The notes: generated by a model not told the origin, from the sequence alone. Shown: positions 16,355-23,991, numbered from the stretch's first letter. The stretch: 64,000 nt of DNA from Candidatus Hydrogenedentota bacterium (GCA_016791475.1 JAEUWI010000003.1:154997-218996); one strand, 5' to 3'. Translations and numbers: made by a program.

Positions 16355-18085
16355 CTACACCAACTGTTTCAGCCGCCGTTCCATTTCACGCATGGGCATC
16401 AGATCGCCTTTGCGTCCCGCGACTTCAACGCCCGTAGCGTAGGCCACTCTGGCTGCGGCCACGTCGCCCAGGACCTCGTGACACTTGCCGAGGTTCAGGT
16501 AGGCCGCCGAAAAATCCTTCTGCACCCGGGTCGCCGTCTCCAGATAGGGAATAGCGTCCGCATGGCGGTCCAACTGGATATACGCCTGGCCCAGCCCCAT
16601 CGTGGCAACGGGATCTTCCGAGTCGATCTCCAGCACTTCCAGGAACATGCCGATGCGCTGTTCCGCTTCGGCCTTGAGGCGTTCCCGCTCCGCTTTGGCC
16701 GCCTTCTCCGCCTGTCTCGCGTCCAGTTCCTGCTTGAATTCCAACTGATTTGCCAGCGCTTTCTCGTCCTCCGCCTCCTGGATTCGCCCCTGGCTCATGT
16801 AGAACACGGAAAGATTCGTATGGGCCATCACGCAGTTCGGGTTCAGCGCCGCAAGCTTCTTCATGAAGTAAATGGCATCGTCCACCCGGTGATGGCGGTG
16901 CAGAATCACCCCCAGGGCCTCGTAGGCATCCTCAAATTCGGGCGCGAGCAGGAGCGCTTCCATCAGAATATGAATCGCAGTCTCATCTTCATCGTTGGTG
17001 TCGGCCTCGAAAAGCTTCAGGGCCTCATCGTAAAAACGGCGGGCGTTCTCCTCCCGGTTCAGCGGTGCGTGAACTGGCCAGTGAGCCACCACGCTATGGA
17101 AGACCGACTCCGGCGTGCCCGTCGTGAGCGTGTAGCGTTGGGCCGAGGTGCGGTGCTCGCGGTCGAGATAGGCCAGGGCCAGCCAGGAATTGAGCGTGGG
17201 GGAGAAGCCGCAGCGGAGCGCCTGGCCGACCTTCTTATCGCAGTCGAACAGGTCCGCGCCCACCTGGGGGATGGGGGAACCGTCATCGTCGATCAGTAAG
17301 CCGGCGAGCTTTTGCTTAGGGCTGCCGTAGGCCTTCAGCCGCGCCACCACTTCCTGGCCCAGATAGCAGCCCTTTTCGTAGCTCACCGCGCAATCCGCGA
17401 GGGGAGTCTCGGCGATGACGCGATCCGCATCAATCCCCTTGCCCCATCGGGGCATTCCCGATTCCATGATCAGGGTCTCTCGGGCTTCCGTGCCCACTTC
17501 CGTAAGAAAGAAGTCGTAACCCACATCTTCGAGGCGCATCAGGAGGGAAAGGGCTTCGCCGGGCTCGGGGATCAACAGGAACCCGTCCTCCCCGGACTCG
17601 CCCTGTCGAAACACCAGCACGTCGTGATCCAGAAAATGGATCGGCGCGAAAGCGAAGGGCTCCCGGGGCAGGTGGCGCGCCGCCTCCAGGGCATCACCGT
17701 GCTGGTTGGCCATGAGCACCACGGCCCGTGGCCCCTCCAGCAGGATCTGGGGGGTATCGCCGCCAACTTCCTCCACCTTGACCTCTTCCAGGAATAAATG
17801 AGTTTCCACCCGGCCGAGCAGCGCGGGTAGCTGGACCTTTTCGATGATGGCCCAGAACTCGTCCTCCCAGCGGTGAAGGGAGAAATAGGCTTGAACGCAA
17901 CCTTTACGGTCCAGAATGGCCTGCATGTTGCCATGACCCGATTTCAGGCCGACCACATCATTGGTCGTCTGGGCGTGCAGCCAAGAGCCCGCGTCCTTCC
18001 CTGTAAACTGGACGACGGTGTAGTCGTCGCGGGTCCAGTAACCCACATTCTTGCGGACGGCTTCTATTTCTCGGATGGTGGCCAT
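16355..18085 (-). CDS. ygfZ: YgfZ/GcvT-type Fe-S cluster maturation protein fused to TPR domain
   Basis: A 576-residue fusion. Residues 1-340 are a folate-binding YgfZ (IBA57-type) domain with the signature KGCYLGQE at 238-245, including the essential cysteine. Such proteins help make or repair [4Fe-4S] clusters in a folate-dependent way. Residues about 345-576 are TPR repeats, broken by a charged helix (AEKAAKAERERLKAEAEQR) near 450-470. The usual YgfZ is about 325 residues, so the C-terminal half is extra. It lies 141 bases downstream of an IscA-type carrier gene; in mitochondria IBA57 works with ISCA proteins, so the neighbourhood supports the function. The ATG has AGGA about 7 bases upstream. 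Confidence 0.88.
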   Translation of the reverse strand: MATIREIEAVRKNVGYWTRDDYTVVQFTGKDAGSWLHAQTTNDVVGLKSGHGNMQAILDRKGCVQAYFSLHRWEDEFWAIIEKVQLPALLGRVETHLFLEEVKVEEVGGDTPQILLEGPRAVVLMANQHGDALEAARHLPREPFAFAPIHFLDHDVLVFRQGESGEDGFLLIPEPGEALSLLMRLEDVGYDFFLTEVGTEARETLIMESGMPRWGKGIDADRVIAETPLADCAVSYEKGCYLGQEVVARLKAYGSPKQKLAGLLIDDDGSPIPQVGADLFDCDKKVGQALRCGFSPTLNSWLALAYLDREHRTSAQRYTLTTGTPESVFHSVVAHWPVHAPLNREENARRFYDEALKLFEADTNDEDETAIHILMEALLLAPEFEDAYEALGVILHRHHRVDDAIYFMKKLAALNPNCVMAHTNLSVFYMSQGRIQEAEDEKALANQLEFKQELDARQAEKAAKAERERLKAEAEQRIGMFLEVLEIDSEDPVATMGLGQAYIQLDRHADAIPYLETATRVQKDFSAAYLNLGKCHEVLGDVAAARVAYATGVEVAGRKGDLMPMREMERRLKQLV

Positions 18086-18116
18086 TTAGATTCCTGACGT
18101 CATGGGCAATTATTTG

Positions 18117-18211
18117 CAGAGACAGCAGGAACGACAGGGACAGCAGAAATTGAGGTGCAACCACACCGCACCCATAGGTCTCTGCTGTCCCTGTCGTCCC
18201 TGCTGTCCCTG
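18117..18211. repeat. long hairpin with tandem 9-bp arms (GACAGCAGG type)
   Basis: Arms 18117-18146 and 18182-18211 are complementary at 28 of 30 positions. Each arm is built from 9-bp units (GACAGCAGG, AACGACAGG, GACAGCAGA and their complements). It fills the space between the iscA-like stop and the ygfZ-TPR start, so it would fold within a shared transcript or attenuate it. Confidence 0.75.
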
Positions 18212-18226
18212 AACTGCTTAAAAAAA

Positions 18227-18592
18227 CTAAACCGAAAAGGATTCCCCGCAACCGCAGGTGCTGCTGGCGTTGGGGTTCTGGAAGGCAAAGCCCTTGCCCT
18301 TGAGGCCAGCCTTGTAATCCAGCACGATCCCCTTCAGGTAAATGGCGGACTTGCGGTCCATGAAGAACTTGATACCGTCCTGCTCCAGCCTGTTGTCGCC
18401 GTCGCGCGGGTTGTCAAATTCGAGCACGTAGGAAAAGCCGGAGCATCCTCCCCCCTTGACCCCCAGGCGAACGCCCTGCTTGTCCTTGCCCTCCTCGCCG
18501 TTCATCATTTCGTGGAGCGCGGCGATGGCGTCTGGCGTGGCCTTCAACAGGGCTTTGGGCTGTTCCATCACGGTATCGGCGGTAGCGGACAT
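18227..18592 (-). CDS. IscA/ErpA-type iron-sulfur carrier
   Basis: A 121-residue A-type Fe-S carrier. The three cluster-binding cysteines are in GGGCSGFSY (Cys50) and CGCGESF (Cys113, Cys115), exactly the HesB/IscA pattern. A short N-terminal extension of about 15 residues precedes the core. Such proteins deliver [2Fe-2S] or [4Fe-4S] clusters to apo-enzymes. AAGGAG lies six bases before the ATG. Its neighbours are a DUF1858 cysteine protein upstream (36-base gap) and the YgfZ fusion downstream, which together form a likely Fe-S maturation operon. Which subtype (IscA, SufA or ErpA) it is cannot be settled here. Confidence 0.93.
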   Translation of the reverse strand: MSATADTVMEQPKALLKATPDAIAALHEMMNGEEGKDKQGVRLGVKGGGCSGFSYVLEFDNPRDGDNRLEQDGIKFFMDRKSAIYLKGIVLDYKAGLKGKGFAFQNPNASSTCGCGESFSV

Positions 18593-18628
18593 GAAGTACT
18601 CCTTGTGGGCAATGCCACGAAAAATCGG

Positions 18629-18904
18629 TCAGGATTCGGTAGTCTCAGTGGAGGCCGTAGACGTTGCGGCGACGCTTTCCTGGGGGTCATGCTCCATCAG
18701 ACCTTCGAGCACTTCCAGCAGCACCTCGGAATCCACGCCATAGCCCATGCAGACCTGCTCAATGGTTTCATAGTGGGCCACGCCGCAGTGGGAGCAACCG
18801 CCCAGATGGAAGGCCGCAAAGACCTCCGCGGCGCGGGGATGCATCGCCATGGCTTCCGCAACGGGCATGTCGAGTCTGAAGTATTTGTCTTGAGCTTCCA
18901 GCAT
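18629..18904 (-). CDS. DUF1858 redox-disulfide domain protein
   Basis: A 91-residue protein whose core (about 9-65) is the DUF1858 'hybrid-cluster-protein-associated disulfide' domain. It shows the pattern V-A-E-A-M ... HPRAAEVFAAF followed by GGCSHC (Cys37, Cys40) and a third cysteine at 52. The family is suspected to act in thiol redox or Fe-S chemistry but has no established function. The C-terminus is a Ser/Thr-rich tail. It is the first gene of the run toward iscA and ygfZ-TPR, which fits a role in cluster assembly (inference). Confidence 0.82.
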   Translation of the reverse strand: MLEAQDKYFRLDMPVAEAMAMHPRAAEVFAAFHLGGCSHCGVAHYETIEQVCMGYGVDSEVLLEVLEGLMEHDPQESVAATSTASTETTES

Positions 18905-19104
18905 GGGGCACCTCGATTTCTGAGTTCACATCTGGATCCGACGGCGCGGTGGCGCTGGGGTATCCACTTGTATTATAACGAATTAGGCCAATCCCGGCCA
19001 AATGAATCCAGAGCATAGTGGGTACGAACTCGGGAAAAATTCGTTTACAACGGGTATTAACACGTATTCTATCCCGAAAATTCCTCTCTCTGAAGGCTCA
19101 CATC

Positions 19105-19461
19105 GTGGAATATGTCAAACTCGCCAAGGTCCAGGACTTCAAGAATACCCGGATCAAGTCCTACCGACTGCTCGCCCGCCCCGTGGGCATCGTAAAGCAG
19201 AAGGACGGAACTTTTTTTGCCACCGAGATTGGCTGTAAGCACGAACTGGCCGATTTGAGCCAGGGTCGCTTCGACGGCGACGTGGTGACCTGCCCCTGGC
19301 ACGGCTGGAAATACAATCTGGTGACGGGGGAGTGTCTCTGGGGGAGTAAGGTCTGCCTGCGGCGCCACGGCATCAGAATCGAAGGCGACGATATCTACGT
19401 GAGCTTGCGCCCCCTGGAAGAGGCGCCGCCGGAAGACGACTGGGGCCCGCCGCTGCGGTGA
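19105..19461 (+). CDS. small Rieske [2Fe-2S] ferredoxin-like protein
   Basis: A 118-residue soluble Rieske protein. The cluster ligands are visible as GCKHELADL (Cys44, His46) and CPWHGWKYNL (Cys63, His66), with the usual 16-residue spacing between the pairs. There is no membrane helix or oxygenase domain, so it resembles the small ferredoxin components of Rieske oxygenases or nitrite reductase small subunits. The GTG at 19105 is preferred (GAAGG 6 bases upstream); an ATG at 19018 would add a basic, unconserved leader. It diverges from the DUF1858-iscA-ygfZ group, so all four neighbouring genes concern Fe-S proteins. The redox partner is unknown. Confidence 0.85.
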   Translation: MEYVKLAKVQDFKNTRIKSYRLLARPVGIVKQKDGTFFATEIGCKHELADLSQGRFDGDVVTCPWHGWKYNLVTGECLWGSKVCLRRHGIRIEGDDIYVSLRPLEEAPPEDDWGPPLR

Positions 19462-19479
19462 TGTGGCGCTTTTCAGCCC

Positions 19480-19535
19480 ATCGGACTGATCGGACGGATC
19501 AGACCGATCTGCTTGATTGTTCAGATCGGTCCGAT
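19480..19535. repeat. GATNRGACN-type tandem/inverted repeat
   Basis: From 19480 the sequence runs through three 9-bp units (ATCGGACTG, ATCGGACGG, ATCAGACCG) and then turns back: 19498-19511 pairs with 19522-19535 over 14 bp with one G-U. It lies between the convergent Rieske and CPBP genes and may terminate both. The same 9-bp word family recurs at 24104-24150 and 42623-42692. Confidence 0.75.
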
Positions 19536-19544
19536 AACCACTCC

Positions 19545-20270
19545 TCACTTAACCATTGTCAAGAAGATCAGCAATTCCACTTCAATGATCAAATGCACCA
19601 CAAAGCCCAGCAGCCAGTTGCCGCGCTTCATGCACCAAAGCGTGAGCACGACCGAAAAAGCCAGCATGCCCAGCGCTTCCAGACCCGGCTTTTGAAGGTG
19701 GTAGAGCGTCTCCGCAAGGGGGACCAGCAGCCAGCCCCAGCGGGGCCACGCCATTTGCGCCGCACCCAGAAGCAGGTAGCGGTGCATGAACTCCCAGCCA
19801 ACCAGCCAGGAGAGATTCCAGGCCATGACGCCCAGGAAGTACTGGGCCTTCTGTTCCGGCGTGAGGGAGCCGTGGTCGAGGTACGTCGCGCTCAGGCTGG
19901 GGACGAGCGGGATCAGGAACATGACGCCCATGCCCACCACGGCCAGCGCGCCGACCAGAATCAGGTCCCACTTTTTCCACGGACCGCGCAGCAGATACTT
20001 CCAGTTCATGCCCGGCAGGCACGCGGCGAAGGGCACGAGAAACCAGAACACGAACTTGAACAGGTCGAAACCCGCCCACGGCGTGCCCCGGAGATCGGGA
20101 AAGGTATTCGAGAGATGCCAGTCCAGACGCGACCACGGAAAGGGCCATTGCACACGCATCGCGATCAGGGAATCGACCCCGAGGGCGATGTCTACGTATA
20201 CAATGACGAGTACCGTTACCCAGAGAGCACGGTATTGGTCGGTTCTTCGGGGCGGGGTGTTAACGTGCAA
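19545..20270 (-). CDS. CPBP-type intramembrane protease-like protein
   Basis: A membrane protein of about 241 residues with six or seven hydrophobic segments. The C-terminal half matches the CPBP/Abi (CAAX-protease) pattern: WLVGWEFMHRYLLLG for the E..R motif, ETLYHLQKP for the F..H motif, and a final HLIIE. The classical glutamate pair EE is here W-E, so activity is likely but not certain. No ATG exists before the first membrane helix; a TTG at 20270, with GAAGGGA upstream and overlapping the nth stop region, is chosen. It follows nth on the same strand with overlap, so the two are probably co-transcribed. Function unknown; bacterial relatives are linked to peptide maturation or immunity. 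Confidence 0.7.
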   Translation of the reverse strand: MHVNTPPRRTDQYRALWVTVLVIVYVDIALGVDSLIAMRVQWPFPWSRLDWHLSNTFPDLRGTPWAGFDLFKFVFWFLVPFAACLPGMNWKYLLRGPWKKWDLILVGALAVVGMGVMFLIPLVPSLSATYLDHGSLTPEQKAQYFLGVMAWNLSWLVGWEFMHRYLLLGAAQMAWPRWGWLLVPLAETLYHLQKPGLEALGMLAFSVVLTLWCMKRGNWLLGFVVHLIIEVELLIFLTMVK

Positions 20271-20946
20271 GTTTTTTCCCTTCTTTGATGTCGGGAAAGG
20301 GGCACAATTCCCGCAGGGTGCATTCCGAGCACTTCGGCGCGCGCGCAGAGCACACCGCGCGACCATGAAACACCATAAAGTGGGAGAAAAGCGTCCAGTG
20401 GGCCGGTGGCCAGACCTTCATGAGGTCCTTTTCGATTTTGACGGCATCCTGATTCTTCGTGAATCCAAGCCGGTTCGCCACACGCGTGCAGTGGGTGTCC
20501 ACCACAACGCCCTGATGGCCAAAGCATTCACCCAGCACCACGTTGGCTGTTTTTCGCCCCACCCCCGCGAGCTGGACCAAATCCTCCATCCGTCCGGGGA
20601 CCTCGCCGTTGAACTTCTCCACCAGGCTCTGGCAGGTGAGCATGATGTTCTTCGCCTTCTGTCGGTAGAAGCCACAGGAGTGGATAAGCTTCTCCACTTC
20701 CTTCACATCCGCTTCCAGGAAGGACTGCGGCGTGGGGAAGCGGGCGAAAAGATCCTTCGCCACGATGTTTACCCGCGCGTCGGTACACTGGGCCGCAAGC
20801 GCGGTCATGATTACGAGCTGAAAAGGGCTGTGATAGTCCAAAGTACAGCGCACATCCGGGTACAGTTCACAAAGGCGGGCGTAGACCTCGATGGCGCGCT
20901 CGCGCTGCGCACCGGGGGCGGTACGAATTCTGGGGGCAGCTTTCAC
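20260..20946 (-). CDS. nth: endonuclease III (DNA glycosylase/AP lyase)
   Basis: A 228-residue HhH-GPD enzyme that removes oxidised pyrimidines and nicks abasic sites in base-excision repair. The helix-hairpin-helix LAGVGRKTANVVL carries catalytic Lys132, the GPD-type aspartate is Asp150 in VVVDTHCTR, and the [4Fe-4S] loop has Cys199, 206, 209 and 215 in C-x6-C-x2-C-x5-C spacing. The GTG at 20946 is the best start: AGGAG sits 7 bases upstream, whereas the open frame's extra 42 residues resemble no Nth. The neighbouring CPBP-type gene overlaps its 3' end. Confidence 0.95.
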   Translation of the reverse strand: MKAAPRIRTAPGAQRERAIEVYARLCELYPDVRCTLDYHSPFQLVIMTALAAQCTDARVNIVAKDLFARFPTPQSFLEADVKEVEKLIHSCGFYRQKAKNIMLTCQSLVEKFNGEVPGRMEDLVQLAGVGRKTANVVLGECFGHQGVVVDTHCTRVANRLGFTKNQDAVKIEKDLMKVWPPAHWTLFSHFMVFHGRAVCSARAPKCSECTLRELCPFPDIKEGKKLAR

Positions 20947-21174
20947 GCTGTTACTCCTGCCATGTTGGCTCCACCAGTCTGGGACCGTCACAGCCACGAT
21001 GGAACCGTCTTTTTTCGAGCCGCTATAGTACTCACGAGGGAGGGTTAATGTCACTCCCTTGACTCGTGGCAAAAGCAGTTGGCCAGCCTACTTGCCTGTT
21101 CACCCCGGGGTATGGCGCGTTACAAAGGCCGCCGGAGGTCGACTGTAACTCATCGCACGGGCTGGCTATTGGCA

Positions 21175-21203
21175 TTGACTTCGCAAGGAATGCGGTGTAG
21201 AGT
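21175..21203 (+). promoter_or_regulatory. sigma70-like promoter of brnT, apparently leaderless
   Basis: TTGACT (21175-21180), a 17-base spacer and TAGAGT (21198-21203). The GTG start of brnT begins at 21210, six bases after the -10 box, so the transcript would start at or next to the start codon. No ribosome-binding site precedes the GTG. Confidence 0.6.
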
Positions 21204-21209
21204 TGGCCT

Positions 21210-21503
21210 GTGAGATTCGAATGGGACAAGCAGAAGAATGCGGAAAACCAGGCCAGACATGGGGTCTCCTTTGAAGAAGTTCGGGAGCTTTTTACTTCCG
21301 GGCACGATTATCTCGAATTGTACGATGAGGTTCATTCGACCTTCGAAGATCGATTTATGGTCATCGGCTTCGTATCCAGAGGGTTGGGCGTCGTTGTAAT
21401 GACCGAAAGAGATGACGACGTCATTCGCATTATCAGCGCCCGATGGGCTACCCCGCGGGAGCAACGCAGGTATAATGAATACATGGAACACCGCCATGAC
21501 TGA
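21210..21503 (+). CDS. brnT: BrnT-family type II toxin
   Basis: A 97-residue protein of the BrnT/COG2929 family. The N-terminus FEWDKQKNAENQARHGVSFEE is the family's typical opening (F-x-W-D-x-x-K-x-x-x-N-x-x-K-H-G-V-x-F-E-E), the middle has EDRFMVIGF, and the end RIISARWATPREQRRYNE matches the usual I-I-S-A-R-x-A-x-x-x-E-x-x-x-Y. BrnT is an RNase-like translation inhibitor with a RelE-type fold. It is followed, with an 8-base overlap, by an HTH protein rather than the ribbon-helix-helix BrnA. The GTG start has no ribosome-binding site, but a promoter lies immediately before it. Confidence 0.9.
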   Translation: MRFEWDKQKNAENQARHGVSFEEVRELFTSGHDYLELYDEVHSTFEDRFMVIGFVSRGLGVVVMTERDDDVIRIISARWATPREQRRYNEYMEHRHD

Positions 21504-21792
21504 TATACCAGAACTGACAGAAGCGGATTTCGCCGCGGCAATACCCGCGAGCGTGCGCAACAGGCTCACGGAGGGCAAAGTTGCATCCGGCAGCGACATT
21601 GTTGCACTGCGTCACTTCGTACGAATGACAGAAGTGGAATTCGCCGAGGCCATGGGTGTCAGTGTCAACACGCTGCGCAACTGGGAGCAAGGCCACTGGC
21701 GTCCGGAAGGTCCCGCGCTGGCATTACTGCGAATTGCCGCCCGCCACCCGCGAATTATTCGCGAGAGTCTCAACTCGGTCGCCACGGCATAG
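21496..21792 (+). CDS. HTH (XRE/HigA-like) antitoxin partner of BrnT
   Basis: A 98-residue DNA-binding protein. Its N-terminal 35 residues (TDIPELTEADFAAAIP...) are likely the toxin-neutralising part, and residues 45-90 are a Cro/C1-type helix-turn-helix with VEFAEAMGVSVNTLRNWEQG. Position, size and overlap with brnT mark it as the antitoxin and probable autorepressor. The canonical BrnA is ribbon-helix-helix, so this is a different antitoxin class. The ATG at 21496 lies inside the end of brnT; an ATG at 21475 with a slightly better upstream AGG would add seven residues. Confidence 0.82.
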   Translation: MTDIPELTEADFAAAIPASVRNRLTEGKVASGSDIVALRHFVRMTEVEFAEAMGVSVNTLRNWEQGHWRPEGPALALLRIAARHPRIIRESLNSVATA

Positions 21793-21895
21793 GGACAGCC
21801 CCGCCAGTCAAGGCGCATCGCTTTTGGTCCAAAACTGCAGATGAAGCGATGTGTCTCGTTGTGGGTGCGTATCATGTGGCGATGCTGTCCCTATG
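21788..21895. repeat. REP/MITE-like inverted repeat (CATAGGGACAGC)
   Basis: A perfect 12-bp inverted repeat at 21788-21799 and 21884-21895 bounds a 108-bp unit with an inner stem (GCATCGCTT near 21812 with AAGCGATG near 21846). Both arms contain the stop codons of the two convergent genes, HTH antitoxin and polX. The form resembles the REP-like ends associated with IS200-type transposases. It can also act as a shared terminator. Confidence 0.6.
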
Positions 21896-23594
21896 ATTTT
21901 CGCCACGCCAGCAGCTCCTCCGCCGACCAGCAATTGATCACGTGCTCCGGCCCGAGCCAGCCTTTGCGGGCGATACCGACGCCGTACTGCACGTTGTTCA
22001 GCCCGTCGATGCTATGAGCATCGGGTCCGATGGAGAAGAGCACCCCCTTGTCGCGCCCCTGCCGGATGAAACGCCAGTCGATATCCAGCCGCTTGCAACT
22101 GGCGTTAATTTCGACCGCCACCTTGTTCGCCACGCAGGCGTCGAAGATTTTCTCCATGTCGAGCGAAAAACCCTTGCGCGAGAGGAGCAGGCGCCCCGTC
22201 GGATGCCCCAGTATGGCTGTATACGGGTTTTCAATCGCAGCGATAACGCGCCTGGTGGCTTCTTTCTCGTCCATGTCCAGCTTGTTGTGGACCGACGCGA
22301 TGACCAGATCGAAACTTGCCAATACATCGTCGTCATAATCCAACGAGCCGTCAATCCGGATATCGGATTCGATGCCGGAGAGGATACGAAAGCCATGAAA
22401 CTGGCTGTTCAGTGCCGCAATCTCGCGCTGTTGCTGGAGTATCCGGTCCGGCTTCAGCCCGCCCGCATAACCCGCCGACTGGCTGTGATCGGTAATCAAC
22501 AGGTATTGATAGCCCTGTTCCCGCGTGGCCTCGGCCATGTCCGCGAGGGTGTGCTGTCCGTCGCTGTAGGTCGAATGACAGTGAATCAGACCCTTGAGCT
22601 GATGCTGCTCGAGCAGGCCCGGGGTCTCGGTCAAGGTGAACTCACCTCGATCTTCGCGCAATTCCGGCGGGATGAAGGGGAGACCCAGGGCTTTGTAAAT
22701 GGACTCTTCGGAGTCGCATTCCACCAGCGACTCGTCCTCCTTGAAGAGCCCATATTCGTTCAGTTTCAGCCCCCGCTCCTTAGCGCGCTGGCGCAGCACC
22801 ACGTTGTGCTCTTTGCTGCCGGTGAAGTGGAGGAGGGTATAGGGGAACTGACTCGCCTCCACCACGCGCAGGTCCGCGCCGATGCCCGAGGCGAAGCGTA
22901 CCGAGGACTTGGTCTCGCCGTGGCCGATGACCTGCACCACGTCCGGCGCATCCACGAAACACTGCATGAGGGCCTTTGCGTCGTCCGTGGTGGCGACCAG
23001 ATCGATATCCTTGATGACTTCCTTGCGACGGCGCAGGCTGCCCGTCACCGCCAGGTCCTTCACCAGCTTCGACGCGGTTAAATGCGCCACGAGCGCACGC
23101 GCCTGGGACTCGGCCTTGTTGTAGAGAAAGGATCCCGTGTGGGCGCGCGTAAATTCAATGCCTTCCAGAATCTTGGTCTGCATTTTCGCACCCATGCCCT
23201 TCAACGGCTTGATCGCGTCATTCTTGCAGGCCGCCTCCAGCTTGTCCATGGAATCGATGCCCAGGCTCTCGTACACCTGTTTAATGCGCTTCGCGCCCAG
23301 TCCGGGAATATCAAAGAGCTCGTAGATGGACGCGGGAAACTCGGACCGGAGCGCCGTAAGGTCGCTGCTTTCGCCCGAGGTGAATAGCTCCGTGATAATG
23401 GCCGCAAGCGCCTCGCCGATTCCCTTGATGGAGCGCAAACGTCCCTCAGAGACCACGGTAGCCAGGTCTTCCTCCAGCGCCTCAATCGTCCGCGCGCCGT
23501 TGACAAAAGAGCGAATACGAAAGGGGTTCTCCCCCTTGAGTTCCATCAACATCGCCATCTCCTCCAGCACCGCCGCTGCGCCCTGCTTATCCAT
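21891..23594 (-). CDS. polX: family X DNA polymerase/3'-5' exonuclease PolX
   Basis: A 567-residue bacterial PolX, a repair polymerase for short gaps. The N-terminal helical 8-kDa domain with HhH motifs (GIGEALAAII, IPGLGAKRIK, LKGMGAKM) covers about 1-150. The polymerase palm contains VTGSLRRRKEVIKDIDLVAT with the paired catalytic aspartates, and a later IGADLRVVE gives the third. The C-terminal PHP domain (about 335-567) has GLIHCHSTYSDG, TDHSQ and GPDAHSIDG metal-binding motifs for 3'-5' exonuclease activity. GGAG lies six bases ahead of the ATG. It follows crcB with an 8-base overlap, so the two are co-translated. Confidence 0.95.
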   Translation of the reverse strand: MDKQGAAAVLEEMAMLMELKGENPFRIRSFVNGARTIEALEEDLATVVSEGRLRSIKGIGEALAAIITELFTSGESSDLTALRSEFPASIYELFDIPGLGAKRIKQVYESLGIDSMDKLEAACKNDAIKPLKGMGAKMQTKILEGIEFTRAHTGSFLYNKAESQARALVAHLTASKLVKDLAVTGSLRRRKEVIKDIDLVATTDDAKALMQCFVDAPDVVQVIGHGETKSSVRFASGIGADLRVVEASQFPYTLLHFTGSKEHNVVLRQRAKERGLKLNEYGLFKEDESLVECDSEESIYKALGLPFIPPELREDRGEFTLTETPGLLEQHQLKGLIHCHSTYSDGQHTLADMAEATREQGYQYLLITDHSQSAGYAGGLKPDRILQQQREIAALNSQFHGFRILSGIESDIRIDGSLDYDDDVLASFDLVIASVHNKLDMDEKEATRRVIAAIENPYTAILGHPTGRLLLSRKGFSLDMEKIFDACVANKVAVEINASCKRLDIDWRFIRQGRDKGVLFSIGPDAHSIDGLNNVQYGVGIARKGWLGPEHVINCWSAEELLAWRKS

Positions 23595-23991
23595 GCGTTA
23601 CTCCAACATAGCGGCCCGCGTAGAGACCAAGAAAAATTAAGCCAATGCCCAGCGCGTTCTGTCCGACAATGTAGGCCGCGGCAAGGCCCAATTGCCCCTC
23701 GCGCAGCATCGCACTGCCGTCCACCGCGAAGGTGGAGAAGGTGGTGAAGGACCCCATGAAGCCCACCAGCACCGCCAGCTTGGTGTGGTCGCTGAAGGGA
23801 ATCCGGTGCTCCGCCACCGAAACGAAAATGCCAAAGGCAAGACAGCCCAACATATTGACCAGGAACGTGGCCCAGGGGAAGCCCGTCCAGCCGAGCTGCC
23901 GACAGAGGCCATAGACCCCATAGCGCGCCAGGGCGCCCAGAGCGCCCGAAAGGCCGACGACAAGGATTTTTAAGGCGATACTGGTGTTCAC
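23587..23991 (-). CDS. crcB: CrcB/Fluc fluoride ion channel
   Basis: A 134-residue, four-helix membrane protein of the CrcB family, which exports toxic fluoride as a dual-topology dimer. Family motifs are G-x-x-G-A-L-x-R-Y (GLSGALGALARYG), the central TFLVNMLGCLAFG, and GFMGSFTTFSTF, which carries the fluoride-path Phe/Thr/Ser residues. The GTG at 23991 gives the normal length; the open frame's extra 47 residues come from a repeat region and are excluded. I looked for a fluoride riboswitch upstream and did not see one. It overlaps polX by 8 bases. Confidence 0.92.
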   Translation of the reverse strand: MNTSIALKILVVGLSGALGALARYGVYGLCRQLGWTGFPWATFLVNMLGCLAFGIFVSVAEHRIPFSDHTKLAVLVGFMGSFTTFSTFAVDGSAMLREGQLGLAAAYIVGQNALGIGLIFLGLYAGRYVGVTHG

